Shown here one piece after another: positions 55,814 to 64,000 of a stretch of DNA of 64,000 nt. The notes under the pieces are model-generated. The model did no database searches, was not told the DNA's origin, and saw only the letters and a program-made list of their open reading frames with translations. Position 1 is the first letter of the stretch; every line of letters begins with the position of its first letter. The position numbers and the translations under genes are program-made. Source of the DNA: UBA2336 sp049306095 (lineage in GTDB: Bacteria; Bacteroidota; Bacteroidia; Cytophagales; Cyclobacteriaceae); NCBI GenBank assembly GCA_049306095.1, contig JBAQPU010000051.1, positions 1 to 64,000 of the forward strand, given 5' to 3'.

Positions 55814-56707
55814 TTGGAAACCGTTTTATCAATCAGTAACCTCACCAAAGATTTTGGACGGCTGCGTGCCGTTAATAACCTGAATCTTGAAGTAAAAGCA
55901 GGCCAGGTATTTGGTATGCTTGGCCCAAATGGCAGTGGAAAGACAACAACCCTGGGTATGCTCATGGGAGTTGTAAATCCAACAGCTGGTGAGTATCGCT
56001 GGTTTGGCGAGGCACCAACGCATCATCTCAGGAAAAAGATCGGAGCGGTTTTAGAACACCCGATTTTTTATCCTTACCTCAGCGGTCAGAAAAATCTGGA
56101 GTTAAACGCAATGATCAAGGAGTGTTCGGCAGTCAATATTCCGAACGTGCTGGCGTTGGTTGAGTTAACAGAACGAAAAGATGATAAGTACAAAACATAT
56201 TCATTAGGAATGAAGCAGCGCCTGGCCATTGCCTCTGCTTTATTGAACGACCCTACTGTACTTATTTTAGATGAGCCAACCAACGGACTTGACCCGATGG
56301 GGATTGCCGAGATCCGCGAAATTATTAAGAAGATAGCCTCCAGCGGAAAGACCATTATACTGGCCAGCCACTTGCTGGACGAAGTGCAAAAAGTGTGTAC
56401 GCATTTTGCCGTTTTAAAGAAGGGCACTATGGTATACACCGGCCCGGTTGATGATGTGGGCAAAGGATCTGAAACCGTTGAAGTGAATGCCGATGTCGAA
56501 AACCTGAACGAAGTGCTGCTTGCTTTTACGGGAACCGCCTCAATTACGCGCGATAATGGATTGTACCAGATATCGTTGCGTGATGGTTTTTATAGTAAGG
56601 ACCTGAATAAGTTCCTGGTAGAAAAAGGAATTGTGGCTACACACCTGTTCACCCGGAAGAAAAGTTTGGAAAAACAGTTTTTAGAAATTCTGGCCGAGGC
56701 ACAGTAA
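55814..56707 (+). CDS. ABC transporter ATP-binding protein
   Basis: 297 residues with Walker A GPNGSGKTT at 37-45, the signature SLGMKQRLA at about 130-138, Walker B LILDEPTNG at 150-158 (D153, E154) and an H-loop ILASHLLD. The start is a TTG at 55814; no ATG upstream fits. Together with the next gene it is a two-gene ABC-2 type exporter. Confidence 0.93.
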   Translation: METVLSISNLTKDFGRLRAVNNLNLEVKAGQVFGMLGPNGSGKTTTLGMLMGVVNPTAGEYRWFGEAPTHHLRKKIGAVLEHPIFYPYLSGQKNLELNAMIKECSAVNIPNVLALVELTERKDDKYKTYSLGMKQRLAIASALLNDPTVLILDEPTNGLDPMGIAEIREIIKKIASSGKTIILASHLLDEVQKVCTHFAVLKKGTMVYTGPVDDVGKGSETVEVNADVENLNEVLLAFTGTASITRDNGLYQISLRDGFYSKDLNKFLVEKGIVATHLFTRKKSLEKQFLEILAEAQ

Positions 56708-56742
56708 ATCTGAATTCGTACATCATAAATTTGAAATCGTCC

Positions 56743-57546
56743 ATGCTCCACCTCCTGAAAATTGATTTAAAAAAACTGACCAACTACCGCACGTTTTGGG
56801 TGGTGTGCGGGCTTTACTTTATAACCCTCGCATTTGTAACAGCCAGTGGCATGGAGTTTTTAAAACTGCTGGCGCGCATGATTGAAGGTTTTGGTGCGAG
56901 CATCAACATTAACCGTATTCCGTTGTATCATTTTCCGGACGTTTGGCTGAACCTGATCTTGTTTTGCGGATGCTTTAAAGTTGTGTTGGCTATTATGGTG
57001 GTAATTTCTGTTACCAACGAATTTTCATACCGAACCCTCAGGCAGAATATCATTGATGGGTTAAGCCGTTCCCAATTTCTGTGGTCAAAAATTTTAACCA
57101 ATGTGTTGCTCAGCCTGATGAGCGTAGCTATGATTTTTGTGATCGGACTGGTTACCGGGTTAATTTATAGTCCCGCTGTGGTGTATGAGTATATTCTCAC
57201 CGACACCGAATTTTTTATTGCTTACTTCCTCGAAATATTTTTCTTCCTGTCGTATGCCCTCATGATCAGCATACTCATTCAGCGCTCCGGTCTTACCATC
57301 ATCCTGTTGTTGCTTTCACAAATGATCGAATGGATTATTACGGCCAACATTGATGACCAACTCCCCTGGATCGAACATTTCTTCCCCATGAAATCAATCT
57401 GGTATTTGATTGAGTTTCCATACATGCGCTACGGTTTCCAGGAGATCAAAGATTACATTGATATCAAACTTTTTTTGATAGCATCGGCATGGACGGTGGT
57501 CTTTAATTATGTCAGCTACCTGAAGCTCAAAAAATCTGACATTTAA
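56743..57546 (+). CDS. ABC-2 type permease
   Basis: About 267 residues with six predicted helices, starting at ATG 56743 (MLHLLKIDLKKL). It pairs with the ATPase above as an exporter of unknown substrate. Confidence 0.82.
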   Translation: MLHLLKIDLKKLTNYRTFWVVCGLYFITLAFVTASGMEFLKLLARMIEGFGASININRIPLYHFPDVWLNLILFCGCFKVVLAIMVVISVTNEFSYRTLRQNIIDGLSRSQFLWSKILTNVLLSLMSVAMIFVIGLVTGLIYSPAVVYEYILTDTEFFIAYFLEIFFFLSYALMISILIQRSGLTIILLLLSQMIEWIITANIDDQLPWIEHFFPMKSIWYLIEFPYMRYGFQEIKDYIDIKLFLIASAWTVVFNYVSYLKLKKSDI

Positions 57547-57584
57547 CAACGGCTACGCACGAAGCCGAAGAATTAATCCATTCA

Positions 57585-58859
57585 CTAATCTGTTATAGCC
57601 TGGTACGTTAGAATCTTGTACTTGTTGGCAATTTCCGACTGTGGATTAGGAACGATCTGCAAATAGAGTAAGGCCACCAGTTTTTCCTTCGGGTCGGCCC
57701 AGTAAAGGGTAGCAAAAGCCCCGCCCCATGTAAAAGATCCGATTGTAAAAGGACTCAGGTGATCATTCTTTGAAGTCTCAATTCCAAAACCCAGGCAAAA
57801 TTGAGACGTGTCAGTAATTTTATCGCTGAGCTGATTGGTGAGCATCAGTTCAATTGTTTTACGACTGAGTAATCGTGTACCGTTAAAGGTTCCTCCATTG
57901 ACGAACATTTGAAGGAATTTGGCATAATCTTCCACTGTTGAACTCAGTCCGGCCCCTCCGGAGAAATAGTTGGTTGCGGTGGTTGGGTAGTTGGCCGGTT
58001 CATCTCCAATAACCACATGGTCGGTTACGGTAAGCTTGCCATCTTTGGTGGTGTACAAATCAACAAGCCTGCTGATTTTTTCCTTTGGCAGAACGAAGTA
58101 GGTATCCTGCATGCCAAGCGGATCAAAAATTCTTTTTCTGAAAAATTCATCCAGCGTCATTCCTGATACCCGCTCGACCACGTAACCCAACACATCGGTA
58201 TTGAGCCCATACGTAAACTTATCTCCGGGATTATGCTTTAACGGAAGTTTACCCAGCACCTTCATTTTTTCTTCCAGGGTAAAACCTGTTGCTCCAATTC
58301 CTGAAGGTACACCTGCTTTTGCATAAATAGCCTTCAATTCTTTACTGCCGATAACCGCATAGTCTATACCCGAAGTATGGGTTAATAAATGCCGGAGGGT
58401 AATTTCTTTGCTGGCAGGTTCGGTTGTATAACTTGAGTCTTTTTCATTAAAAGTTTTCAACACGGTTGGATTGGCAAACTCCGGAATGTATTTCGACAGA
58501 GGATCGTCCAACAGAAGTTTCCCTTCTTCATACAACATCATAATAGCGGTACTGGTAACGGCTTTGGTTTGAGACGCAATTCTAAAAATTGCATCCTTCT
58601 TCAGCGGTGTATGGTTTTTAGCATCATACGATCCGTATGCCTGATGGAAAACAATTTTTCCGTTGCGTGCAATGAAGGCCACTGCACCGGGTAGTTTTTG
58701 ATTGGAAATATATTCCTGAAGGGTGTTGTCAAGCCTGGCCAGTCGGCTGCCCGACATGCCGGCATCCTCGGGTTTTGCGGCTACAAAACTTTTTGGTTGT
58801 GCAAAACCGGTATGAATAACCAACAGGGCGATCAGCAGGGCAAAAACTTTTTTCATCAT
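57585..58859 (-). CDS. exported beta-lactamase-fold serine hydrolase
   Basis: About 424 residues from the ATG at 58859 (MMKKVFALLIALLVIHTGFAQ, a signal peptide). The catalytic tetrad SQTK (S96, K99) and Y-x-N box (YGLN) are visible. The third box is WGGAFAT in place of HGG, as in EstB-type esterases, so an esterase activity is more likely than beta-lactam hydrolysis. The ATG at 58856 is an alternative start. Confidence 0.88.
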   Translation of the reverse strand: MMKKVFALLIALLVIHTGFAQPKSFVAAKPEDAGMSGSRLARLDNTLQEYISNQKLPGAVAFIARNGKIVFHQAYGSYDAKNHTPLKKDAIFRIASQTKAVTSTAIMMLYEEGKLLLDDPLSKYIPEFANPTVLKTFNEKDSSYTTEPASKEITLRHLLTHTSGIDYAVIGSKELKAIYAKAGVPSGIGATGFTLEEKMKVLGKLPLKHNPGDKFTYGLNTDVLGYVVERVSGMTLDEFFRKRIFDPLGMQDTYFVLPKEKISRLVDLYTTKDGKLTVTDHVVIGDEPANYPTTATNYFSGGAGLSSTVEDYAKFLQMFVNGGTFNGTRLLSRKTIELMLTNQLSDKITDTSQFCLGFGIETSKNDHLSPFTIGSFTWGGAFATLYWADPKEKLVALLYLQIVPNPQSEIANKYKILTYQAITD

Positions 58860-58915
58860 GAATGGATTTTTTTCTTTTGAATCGAAGATACTCATTTTAG
58901 TAGCTCAAGAAGGAA

Positions 58916-59482
58916 TTAATTATAGGTTCGGTAGGCTTCCTTGTCGGACGAAAAGACAATCGCCAGCAGCACAATATCAATCACGATCCCTAAAACCTGG
59001 CTTAAACCGGCCCATAAAGCAATCATGCCTGACGATGACGAGGAGGTAAGAACAGCCGCTTGCATTCCGCTGGTTAAAATACTGATGCCGAGAGCAGCGT
59101 AGGCAAGTTTAATCGAGAAGCTTTTCCGTATCATTAAAAATATGCCGCCAACAATGTACAGAGCGGCAGCGGCCAACCCGATGTATCCGAATCTAACAAT
59201 CCATGTTTTAGAGAATTCAGGAATACTGAGGATTTCTTCAACTTGTTTCTGCTTCTCCTTTATTGATTTTTCGTCTTGTTTATTTTCGCTGGTCGTTAGT
59301 GAATCTGTTGATGCCTGTGCTGAACTATCGGTCTGGGCATCTTTCAGTTTCTTTTCCGCTTCAACCTTAGCCGTTTCAATTGCAGCGGGCAGCTTAATGG
59401 ACTGAAGATCGTTTAGAATGCTGCAGCCACCCAATACGATCATACTGATTGCGACAGCCGTTGCCCAGGTTGGTGTTTTCAT
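58916..59482 (-). CDS. putative lipoprotein with four membrane segments
   Basis: 188 residues from ATG 59482. An N-terminal hydrophobic segment ends in a lipobox (IVLGGCS, C20), then a charged, Lys/Glu/Asp-rich linker, then about three further hydrophobic segments. A lipobox in a multi-pass protein is unusual; the first segment could instead be a signal anchor. No family is recognised. Confidence 0.55.
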   Translation of the reverse strand: MKTPTWATAVAISMIVLGGCSILNDLQSIKLPAAIETAKVEAEKKLKDAQTDSSAQASTDSLTTSENKQDEKSIKEKQKQVEEILSIPEFSKTWIVRFGYIGLAAAALYIVGGIFLMIRKSFSIKLAYAALGISILTSGMQAAVLTSSSSSGMIALWAGLSQVLGIVIDIVLLAIVFSSDKEAYRTYN

Positions 59483-59520
59483 AGATTGCTTTTTGCCCAA
59501 AGGTATTGTGAAAATGAATA

Positions 59521-62500
59521 CTAGCCGTGCAGCGAAACAAAATTTTTGGTATCCGTATCGGCAGGAAAAACCTTTTTATTAAGCATGGGTACTTTATCCA
59601 TCCAACTTACTTCAACCTGGTACACACCAAAGTCTTCTGTAACCTTGCCTTTAATCTCGTAAAACCCACGGCCTCTGAAGGGATAATGTTTGAATACATT
59701 AGGAAAATGTACCGTATCAAAAACGTATCCTTCCCGGTCGTTAAACGTTCCAAATGCCATGGGTTGACCTGAGCGTGTAATAGTAGGTTTGGTTGTGACG
59801 CAGTAGCCTATGATATGTACTTCACGATTCACATATTCTTTTAACAGACGGGCTGTAATTCCCTGTTCGGGATTTTCGATGAGTTTAAAGGGATTACACA
59901 GGGGAAATCCCAATAGTTCAATTTCATCAAAAGCATCTTCAATTTCGTTGCGTTGCAAAGCCGGTAAGGGATATTCCTTTGGTTCGGTATCGAAAAGGTT
60001 GACGGTGGCTTTATGTTTTGTTTTAGTTTCGCTCAAATACAGCATGGCTTCCCACAATAATTGCTGTTTGGTTTTTCCGGTAAACCGGAATGCGCCAATG
60101 CGAATGAGGATTCGAACCTGTTCTAATCCTATATCAATCCTGCGCAAAAAGTCAGTCAGACTTTTATATGCTCCGTTGTGAACACGGTCAGCTTCAATTT
60201 GCCGGGCAACTTTTGTTTCCAGGCTTTTCAAATGCACAAAGCCAATGTACACCTGATGGTGATAGATGGTGGTCAGGCGCTCACTTCGGTTTACGCAAGG
60301 CGCTTCTATATGTGCCCCATGCATGCGCGCTTCATGAAAATAGAATTCGGTTTTATAAAATCCTCCAAAGTTGTTGATTACACCCACCATAAATTCCAAC
60401 GGGTAGTGTGCTTTCAGGAATAAACTCTGGTAGCTTTCAACAGCATAGCTTGCCGAGTGGCCCTTGGCAAAGGAGTATCCCGCGAAGCTTTCGATTTCGT
60501 ACCATACACGATCGGTAATGCGCTGTTCGTAGCGATGTTTGCAGTTTTCAAAAAATTTATCTTTCACTCGCTGAAACTCTTCACGCGACCGATATTTACC
60601 CGACATGCCTCTGCGCAGCACATCGGCTTCGGTCAGGGTGAGGTTGCCAAATCCGTGAGCGACTTTAATTACATCTTCCTGGTACACCATTACCCCGAAA
60701 GTATCGGCCATCAGTTCATCCATCAGTGGGTGAATGGACTCGTATTGAATTCCGTTGCGGTGCATATGAAACCGCTCGATGTAGGCTTTCATCATACCCG
60801 AGCTGGCGACACCGGGCCGAATGATGGAACTGGCCGCGACCAGCGTGAGGTAATCATCGCACATTAATTTTTCCAGCAGCATGCGCATGGCGGGCGACTC
60901 TACATAAAAGCATCCCATGGCCTTGCTGTGGCGGAGCAGGTCTTTTATTTTTTCGTCTTGCTTAAATTTTTTGAACTGGTACACATCTACATCAATACCC
61001 TGATTTCGTTTAACGTGCCTGACGGTTTCTTTAATGTGGCCCAGGCCACGCTGACTGAGAATGTCAAACTTGTAAATGCCAAAATCTTCTGCTGCGTGCA
61101 TTTCAAATTGCGATACCGGTAAACTTTTTGGAGGAAACTCTGTAGCGGTATACCGGTAAATAGGCTGTTCGGTAATCAAAACTCCGCCTGCGTGAATGGA
61201 GATGTTGGCCGGTAATTCTTTTGATACAATGTATCGGCCATAGCTGAAGATGGTTTTTGCAATATGGTCGCGCGATACTTTAATTTTACGGTTATCAACC
61301 AGGTTGTCAATCTCGCCTTTAGGTAATCCAAACACCTTTCCGAGTTCACGAATGATGGATTTACTCTGGTAGGTGGTGTGTGTTCCAAGCAAACAAACAT
61401 GATCATAGCCGTATTTCTTAAAGAGATAATCATAAATAGCGTCACGGTTGTCCCACGAGAAGTCAATGTCGAAGTCGGGGGGCGTTACACGTTCTTCGTT
61501 TAAGAACCGTTCGAAATACAAATTCAATTCGATAGGATCAACGTTGGTAATGCCCAGGCAGTATGCCACGGTGCTGTTGGCACCGCTTCCGCGACCAACA
61601 AAATCATAGCCTTGCTTTTTGGCGAAGCGGATAAGATCGTAGGCGATGAGGTAATAAGATGTAAATTTTTTGTCAGCGATAATCCGAAGTTCTTTTTCAA
61701 TCTGGTTATTCCAGATTTTCTCCTTGTTAGGATCATGCTTGTATCGTTGCTCAAACCCTGTAAGGGTTTCCTGTCGCAGGTATTGTGCGTCTTGCCCGGG
61801 GGTACTCAGAAATGTTTTCTTGTTTTTGTCTTCGCCCTGTGTGCAGTCTATGCTGCATTGACCAAGCAATCGGTTGGAGTTTTCAATAAGCTCCGGAAAC
61901 GATGCAAATTGTTGTTGCAGAATGGATGCGGGCAGCATGAATTCTTCTTTCAGGGCATGCTGATGGGGTTGGAGTTTACTGAGCAGGGTGTTGTTGGCGA
62001 TGCTGCGCAATAACCGGTGTGTGTTGAAGTCGCGCCAGATGGTTTTTTCTTTTTTAGTTGTTGTATCCGCCCGTTTAACGGGAGGCAAAAATGTTACCGG
62101 GTGAAGCAACACAAATTTGTGTGGGTATTCTTCGCGCAACGAGTCAGCGCCATAAGCAATTAATTGGTGCCTTCGCACTCCGATGAATTCATTTTCTTTC
62201 AGTTGATCAGGCTCAAGGGCCCCAAAAGCGTAGATCACAAAAGCGTCAGGTAATTCAGGTGCCCGTACCGGAAAGGGTTTTTCTTCCCGGTTATGGTGCG
62301 ATAGAAACCGGTTGATGGCTTCAAAGCCTCTGTTGTTTTTGGCAATGACGATGTATAAAAAATCATTTTTGCCTGGTTGCCGAAACTCAACGCCAACTGC
62401 CAAATCAAGGGTATAGGGCTCTTTATCAAATTTGGTTTTTCCGTTTTTGAATTCCCGATGGTCGTTGCAGGTGCGCAGCAGTTCCAGCCATGAAGCGGTA

Positions 62501-62619
62501 TTGTTAATTTCTGTCAGCGCCAGCGTATGAACACCACAGCGTTTGGCTTCTTCGAATAGCGTTTTAATTGGCAGCGTGCCGTATTTGAAACTGTAGCCGG
62601 TGTGGCAGTTGAGGTACAT
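59521..62619 (-). CDS. DnaE2-type DNA polymerase III alpha subunit
   Basis: 1032 residues of the C-family polymerase. An N-terminal PHP domain (about 1-230), then palm motifs VGRGSGANS (341-349) and PDFDIDF (381-387; catalytic D384 and D386), and a third aspartate in KFDILSQRG. The PHP motif at 4-6 reads NCH rather than HxH, so its metal site is probably impaired. The length fits the DnaE2/ImuC group used for damage-induced mutagenesis, usually next to a Y-family gene; a partial dinB-like gene is just upstream here. Confidence 0.85.
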   Translation of the reverse strand: MYLNCHTGYSFKYGTLPIKTLFEEAKRCGVHTLALTEINNTASWLELLRTCNDHREFKNGKTKFDKEPYTLDLAVGVEFRQPGKNDFLYIVIAKNNRGFEAINRFLSHHNREEKPFPVRAPELPDAFVIYAFGALEPDQLKENEFIGVRRHQLIAYGADSLREEYPHKFVLLHPVTFLPPVKRADTTTKKEKTIWRDFNTHRLLRSIANNTLLSKLQPHQHALKEEFMLPASILQQQFASFPELIENSNRLLGQCSIDCTQGEDKNKKTFLSTPGQDAQYLRQETLTGFEQRYKHDPNKEKIWNNQIEKELRIIADKKFTSYYLIAYDLIRFAKKQGYDFVGRGSGANSTVAYCLGITNVDPIELNLYFERFLNEERVTPPDFDIDFSWDNRDAIYDYLFKKYGYDHVCLLGTHTTYQSKSIIRELGKVFGLPKGEIDNLVDNRKIKVSRDHIAKTIFSYGRYIVSKELPANISIHAGGVLITEQPIYRYTATEFPPKSLPVSQFEMHAAEDFGIYKFDILSQRGLGHIKETVRHVKRNQGIDVDVYQFKKFKQDEKIKDLLRHSKAMGCFYVESPAMRMLLEKLMCDDYLTLVAASSIIRPGVASSGMMKAYIERFHMHRNGIQYESIHPLMDELMADTFGVMVYQEDVIKVAHGFGNLTLTEADVLRRGMSGKYRSREEFQRVKDKFFENCKHRYEQRITDRVWYEIESFAGYSFAKGHSASYAVESYQSLFLKAHYPLEFMVGVINNFGGFYKTEFYFHEARMHGAHIEAPCVNRSERLTTIYHHQVYIGFVHLKSLETKVARQIEADRVHNGAYKSLTDFLRRIDIGLEQVRILIRIGAFRFTGKTKQQLLWEAMLYLSETKTKHKATVNLFDTEPKEYPLPALQRNEIEDAFDEIELLGFPLCNPFKLIENPEQGITARLLKEYVNREVHIIGYCVTTKPTITRSGQPMAFGTFNDREGYVFDTVHFPNVFKHYPFRGRGFYEIKGKVTEDFGVYQVEVSWMDKVPMLNKKVFPADTDTKNFVSLHG

Positions 62620-62664
62620 TGGTTCAAGTGAAATAAAATTTTTGTGTGTTGTAAAGGCTTCTCC

Positions 62665-62815
62665 TCGGTCTGTGTCCTGTGTCCTCGGTCTGTGTCTTCA
62701 CAGACCGAAATGCTTAAAACACCCTGTAATCGTCAAAATCTTCTCCCCGGTCTGTGTCCTCACAGACCGAAATACCTTCCACGCCCTTTCCTCGATCTGT
62801 GTCTTCACAGTCCGA
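62665..62815. repeat. REP hairpins between dnaE2 and the RAYT gene
   Basis: Three hairpins and a half copy. TCGGTCTGTG tctt CACAGACCGA (62685-62708, perfect), CGGTCTGTG tcct CACAGACCG (62748-62769, perfect) and a degenerate TCGATCTGTG tctt CACAGTCCGA (62792-62815). A half copy starts at 62665. Sequence following the first hairpin (62706-62741) is close to that following the third, which is the end of the RAYT gene, so gene-end sequence has been duplicated with the hairpin. Confidence 0.9.
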
Positions 62816-62820
62816 AATGC

Positions 62821-63429
62821 TTAAAACCGTTCCCTGTAATCGGTCAAAACCCCAAACTCGTCTATTCCTGTTTCATAGAATAGGGCAGATGACCACTTGT
62901 AGTCCTCCGGTTTAGAAACCAGGCTCCATTTTTCCTGCAAAGGATTTAAATGAATGTAATCCAGTTTTTGTTCAAGTTTTTCTTTTGAATCCAATAGAAT
63001 GGCTAATGCATCGCGTTGCCAAAACCGGTGCTTTCGTTCCAGGCTTACTTCCTGGTGAGCAGGTAGTGTACCAGAAGAATTTTTTTGAAGGTGATGGAGA
63101 AACTGATGGCTTGTGAATTTATTAAAACTGGCGTAAGGCATTTCCTTCCCATTCTTGTCGATCATTTCCCACAGCACATGGATGTGGTTTGGCATAATAA
63201 CAAATCCGTATACGTTGATTTTTTTACGATCGACTAATGTCTGCCAGCATTTAATGATTGTATTTTTACAGGTGTCATCACGTAAGAGTAAGGTCCAATC
63301 CTTAATAGTATCAGTCCAAAAATAAACTTCCCCTAAAAACATTTTGGAATTTCGAATTCCTTGCAGGTTTTTGACGGATAGTTCATTTCGATCTGTGGAT
63401 AAGTAATATTTTGAAGCAGCGCATTTCAT
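62821..63429 (-). mobile_element. REP-associated tyrosine transposase (RAYT, TnpA_REP)
   Basis: 202 residues of the Y1/HUH superfamily. The HUH motif is MPNHIHVLW (H82, H84) and the candidate nucleophile is Y158 in DYIHLNPLQ, so the catalytic core is intact. It has no terminal inverted repeats of a classical IS; instead REP hairpins flank it on both sides. ATG 63429 begins MKCAASKYY. It lies between a dinB-like gene and dnaE2. Confidence 0.9.
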
Positions 63430-63565
63430 TTTTTATTCTTTATTCGTTCGGTCTGTGGGGACACAGACCGGGGGTAATATTTTGAGGCAGCGCATTTCAT
63501 TTTTTATTCTTTTATTCGTTTCCGGTCTGCGGGGACACAGACCGGGGATAGGGGACACAGGCCGG
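63403..63565. repeat. tandem duplication containing the RAYT start and REP hairpins
   Basis: Two units of about 71-74 bp (63403-63473 and 63474-63547). Each contains the first nine codons of the RAYT gene, an A/T-rich spacer and one hairpin: CGGTCTGTG ggga CACAGACCG (63449-63470, perfect) and CGGTCTGCG ggga CACAGACCG (63523-63544). A half copy follows to 63565. The hairpins on this side are inverted relative to those on the other side of the gene, as expected for REPs flanking a RAYT. Confidence 0.88.
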
Positions 63566-63584
63566 AGATAAAATTTTGTTTCCA

Positions 63585-64000
63585 TCAAATCCGCATCACC
63601 TTTCCATTAAATACATTCATTTCCATGCGCACCCTGCGGTTAACCCCCATGGTGGTGGCGCGCACCAGTTTCTCAACACCGTGTTTGTGTTTGATGTGGT
63701 CGATGGCCTCATAAAGATTGATCGTTTCGGCTGTGTCATCGAACATGCTGATTTGATGGTTACCCTGAACAAGGTTACTTAACCGTACGCCCACCAGGCG
63801 TATCAGCATTCTGCGATTGTAAAGCTTATCGAACAGTTCTTGTACCACCCGCAAAATCACATGGTCGGAGGATGTATAGGCGATGTGCACCTGCCGGGTT
63901 TCGGTATCGAAATTGGAATAGCGGATTTTTACTGTGATGCACGAAGCCAGCTTTTTCTGTTCGCGAAGTTGGAACGCCACCTTTTCTACCATCGCGATCA
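63585..64000 (-). CDS. DinB-like Y-family DNA polymerase, C-terminal part (cut by window edge)
   Basis: The visible residues form the little-finger domain of a Y-family polymerase (pattern RYSNFDTETRQ...ELFDKLYNRRMLIRLVGVRLSNL), ending in a short tail (NGKVMRI). The frame runs off the right edge of the window, so the catalytic domain and the start are not seen. Y-family polymerases are commonly paired with DnaE2 in damage-mutagenesis cassettes. Confidence 0.85.
   Translation of the reverse strand, partial: IAMVEKVAFQLREQKKLASCITVKIRYSNFDTETRQVHIAYTSSDHVILRVVQELFDKLYNRRMLIRLVGVRLSNLVQGNHQISMFDDTAETINLYEAIDHIKHKHGVEKLVRATTMGVNRRVRMEMNVFNGKVMRI

Noticed and set aside
57550..57567. Short hairpin CGGCT...AGCCG after the ABC permease gene
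   Set aside because: Only a 5-bp stem and no T-tract; not convincing as a terminator.
63474..63500. Alternative start of the RAYT in the duplicated copy (ATG at 63500)
   Set aside because: The duplicate frame runs 25 codons through a REP hairpin and stops at the ATGA that overlaps the real start at 63429.
1..64000. CRISPR array, prophage, plasmid origin, rRNA or tRNA genes
   Set aside because: No regularly spaced direct repeats, phage structural genes, iterons, or cloverleaf-type sequences with CCA-like ends were found on either strand by eye; a tRNAscan/Infernal run would be the decisive test.

Overview
The window looks like a chromosomal segment of a Bacteroidota bacterium, most probably order Cytophagales. 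The reasons are a SusC/SusD outer-membrane pair, an Obg GTPase without the C-terminal extension, a 627-residue PurF-like amidotransferase, DUF4252 and DUF6090-type proteins, TPR sensor kinases, and the near absence of Shine-Dalgarno sites. No rRNA, tRNA, CRISPR array, prophage or plasmid function was seen. Most genes are housekeeping and lie on the minus strand in short operons.

Layout. 1-5.1 kb (minus): dnaJ, grpE, obg, adk, hpt and an M42-like peptidase. 5.3-6.5 kb (plus): upp and a small membrane protein. 6.7-9.4 kb (minus): a low-GC DUF6090-like gene, L-serine dehydratase alpha, a palindromic repeat element and a TauE/SafE permease. 9.5-11 kb: two short genes missed by length cut-offs, next to a DUF3299-like protein and a secreted protein. 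11-14 kb: gcvP. 14.2-17.5 kb (plus): an M28 peptidase and a beta-lactamase-fold hydrolase. 17.5-25.5 kb (minus): a TPR/DHp protein without an ATPase domain, a cystathionine beta-synthase-like enzyme, pyrB, pyrR, two overlapping paralogous exported proteins and an EVE-domain protein. 25.6-30 kb: susD and susC. 30-43.6 kb (minus): a PurF-like enzyme, nuoN-M-L-K-J-I, a TPR histidine kinase, nuoH, murI and a zinc-ribbon membrane protein. 43.7-45.4 kb (plus): fabI and ispE. 45.4-50.7 kb (minus): a DMT permease, an LptF/G permease, tgt, an S10 peptidase and a decayed DUF2007 gene. 50.7-57.5 kb (plus): a von Willebrand A protein, an ECF sigma/anti-sigma pair, two DUF4252 proteins and an ABC exporter. 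57.6-64 kb (minus): a serine hydrolase, a lipoprotein, a DnaE2-type polymerase, a REP-associated transposase (RAYT) bounded by REP hairpins, and the 3' end of a dinB-like gene.

How the genes work together. DnaJ and GrpE are DnaK co-chaperones. Hpt, Upp, PyrB, PyrR and the PurF-like enzyme serve nucleotide synthesis and salvage. GcvP, SdaA and the CBS-like enzyme handle glycine, serine and sulfur amino acids. NuoH-N form the membrane arm of complex I plus the NuoI ferredoxin subunit; nuoA-G are not here. The ECF sigma gene has a good candidate autoregulatory promoter just upstream.

The most unusual points are: a complete TPR histidine kinase gene inside the nuo operon, joined to nuoH by a 4-nt GTGA overlap; a RAYT gene whose two ends and REP hairpins are duplicated on either side, lying between the dinB-like gene and dnaE2; a Tgt that has lost all three zinc cysteines; a DnaJ with only one of two zinc centres; and a DHp-containing protein with no kinase domain.
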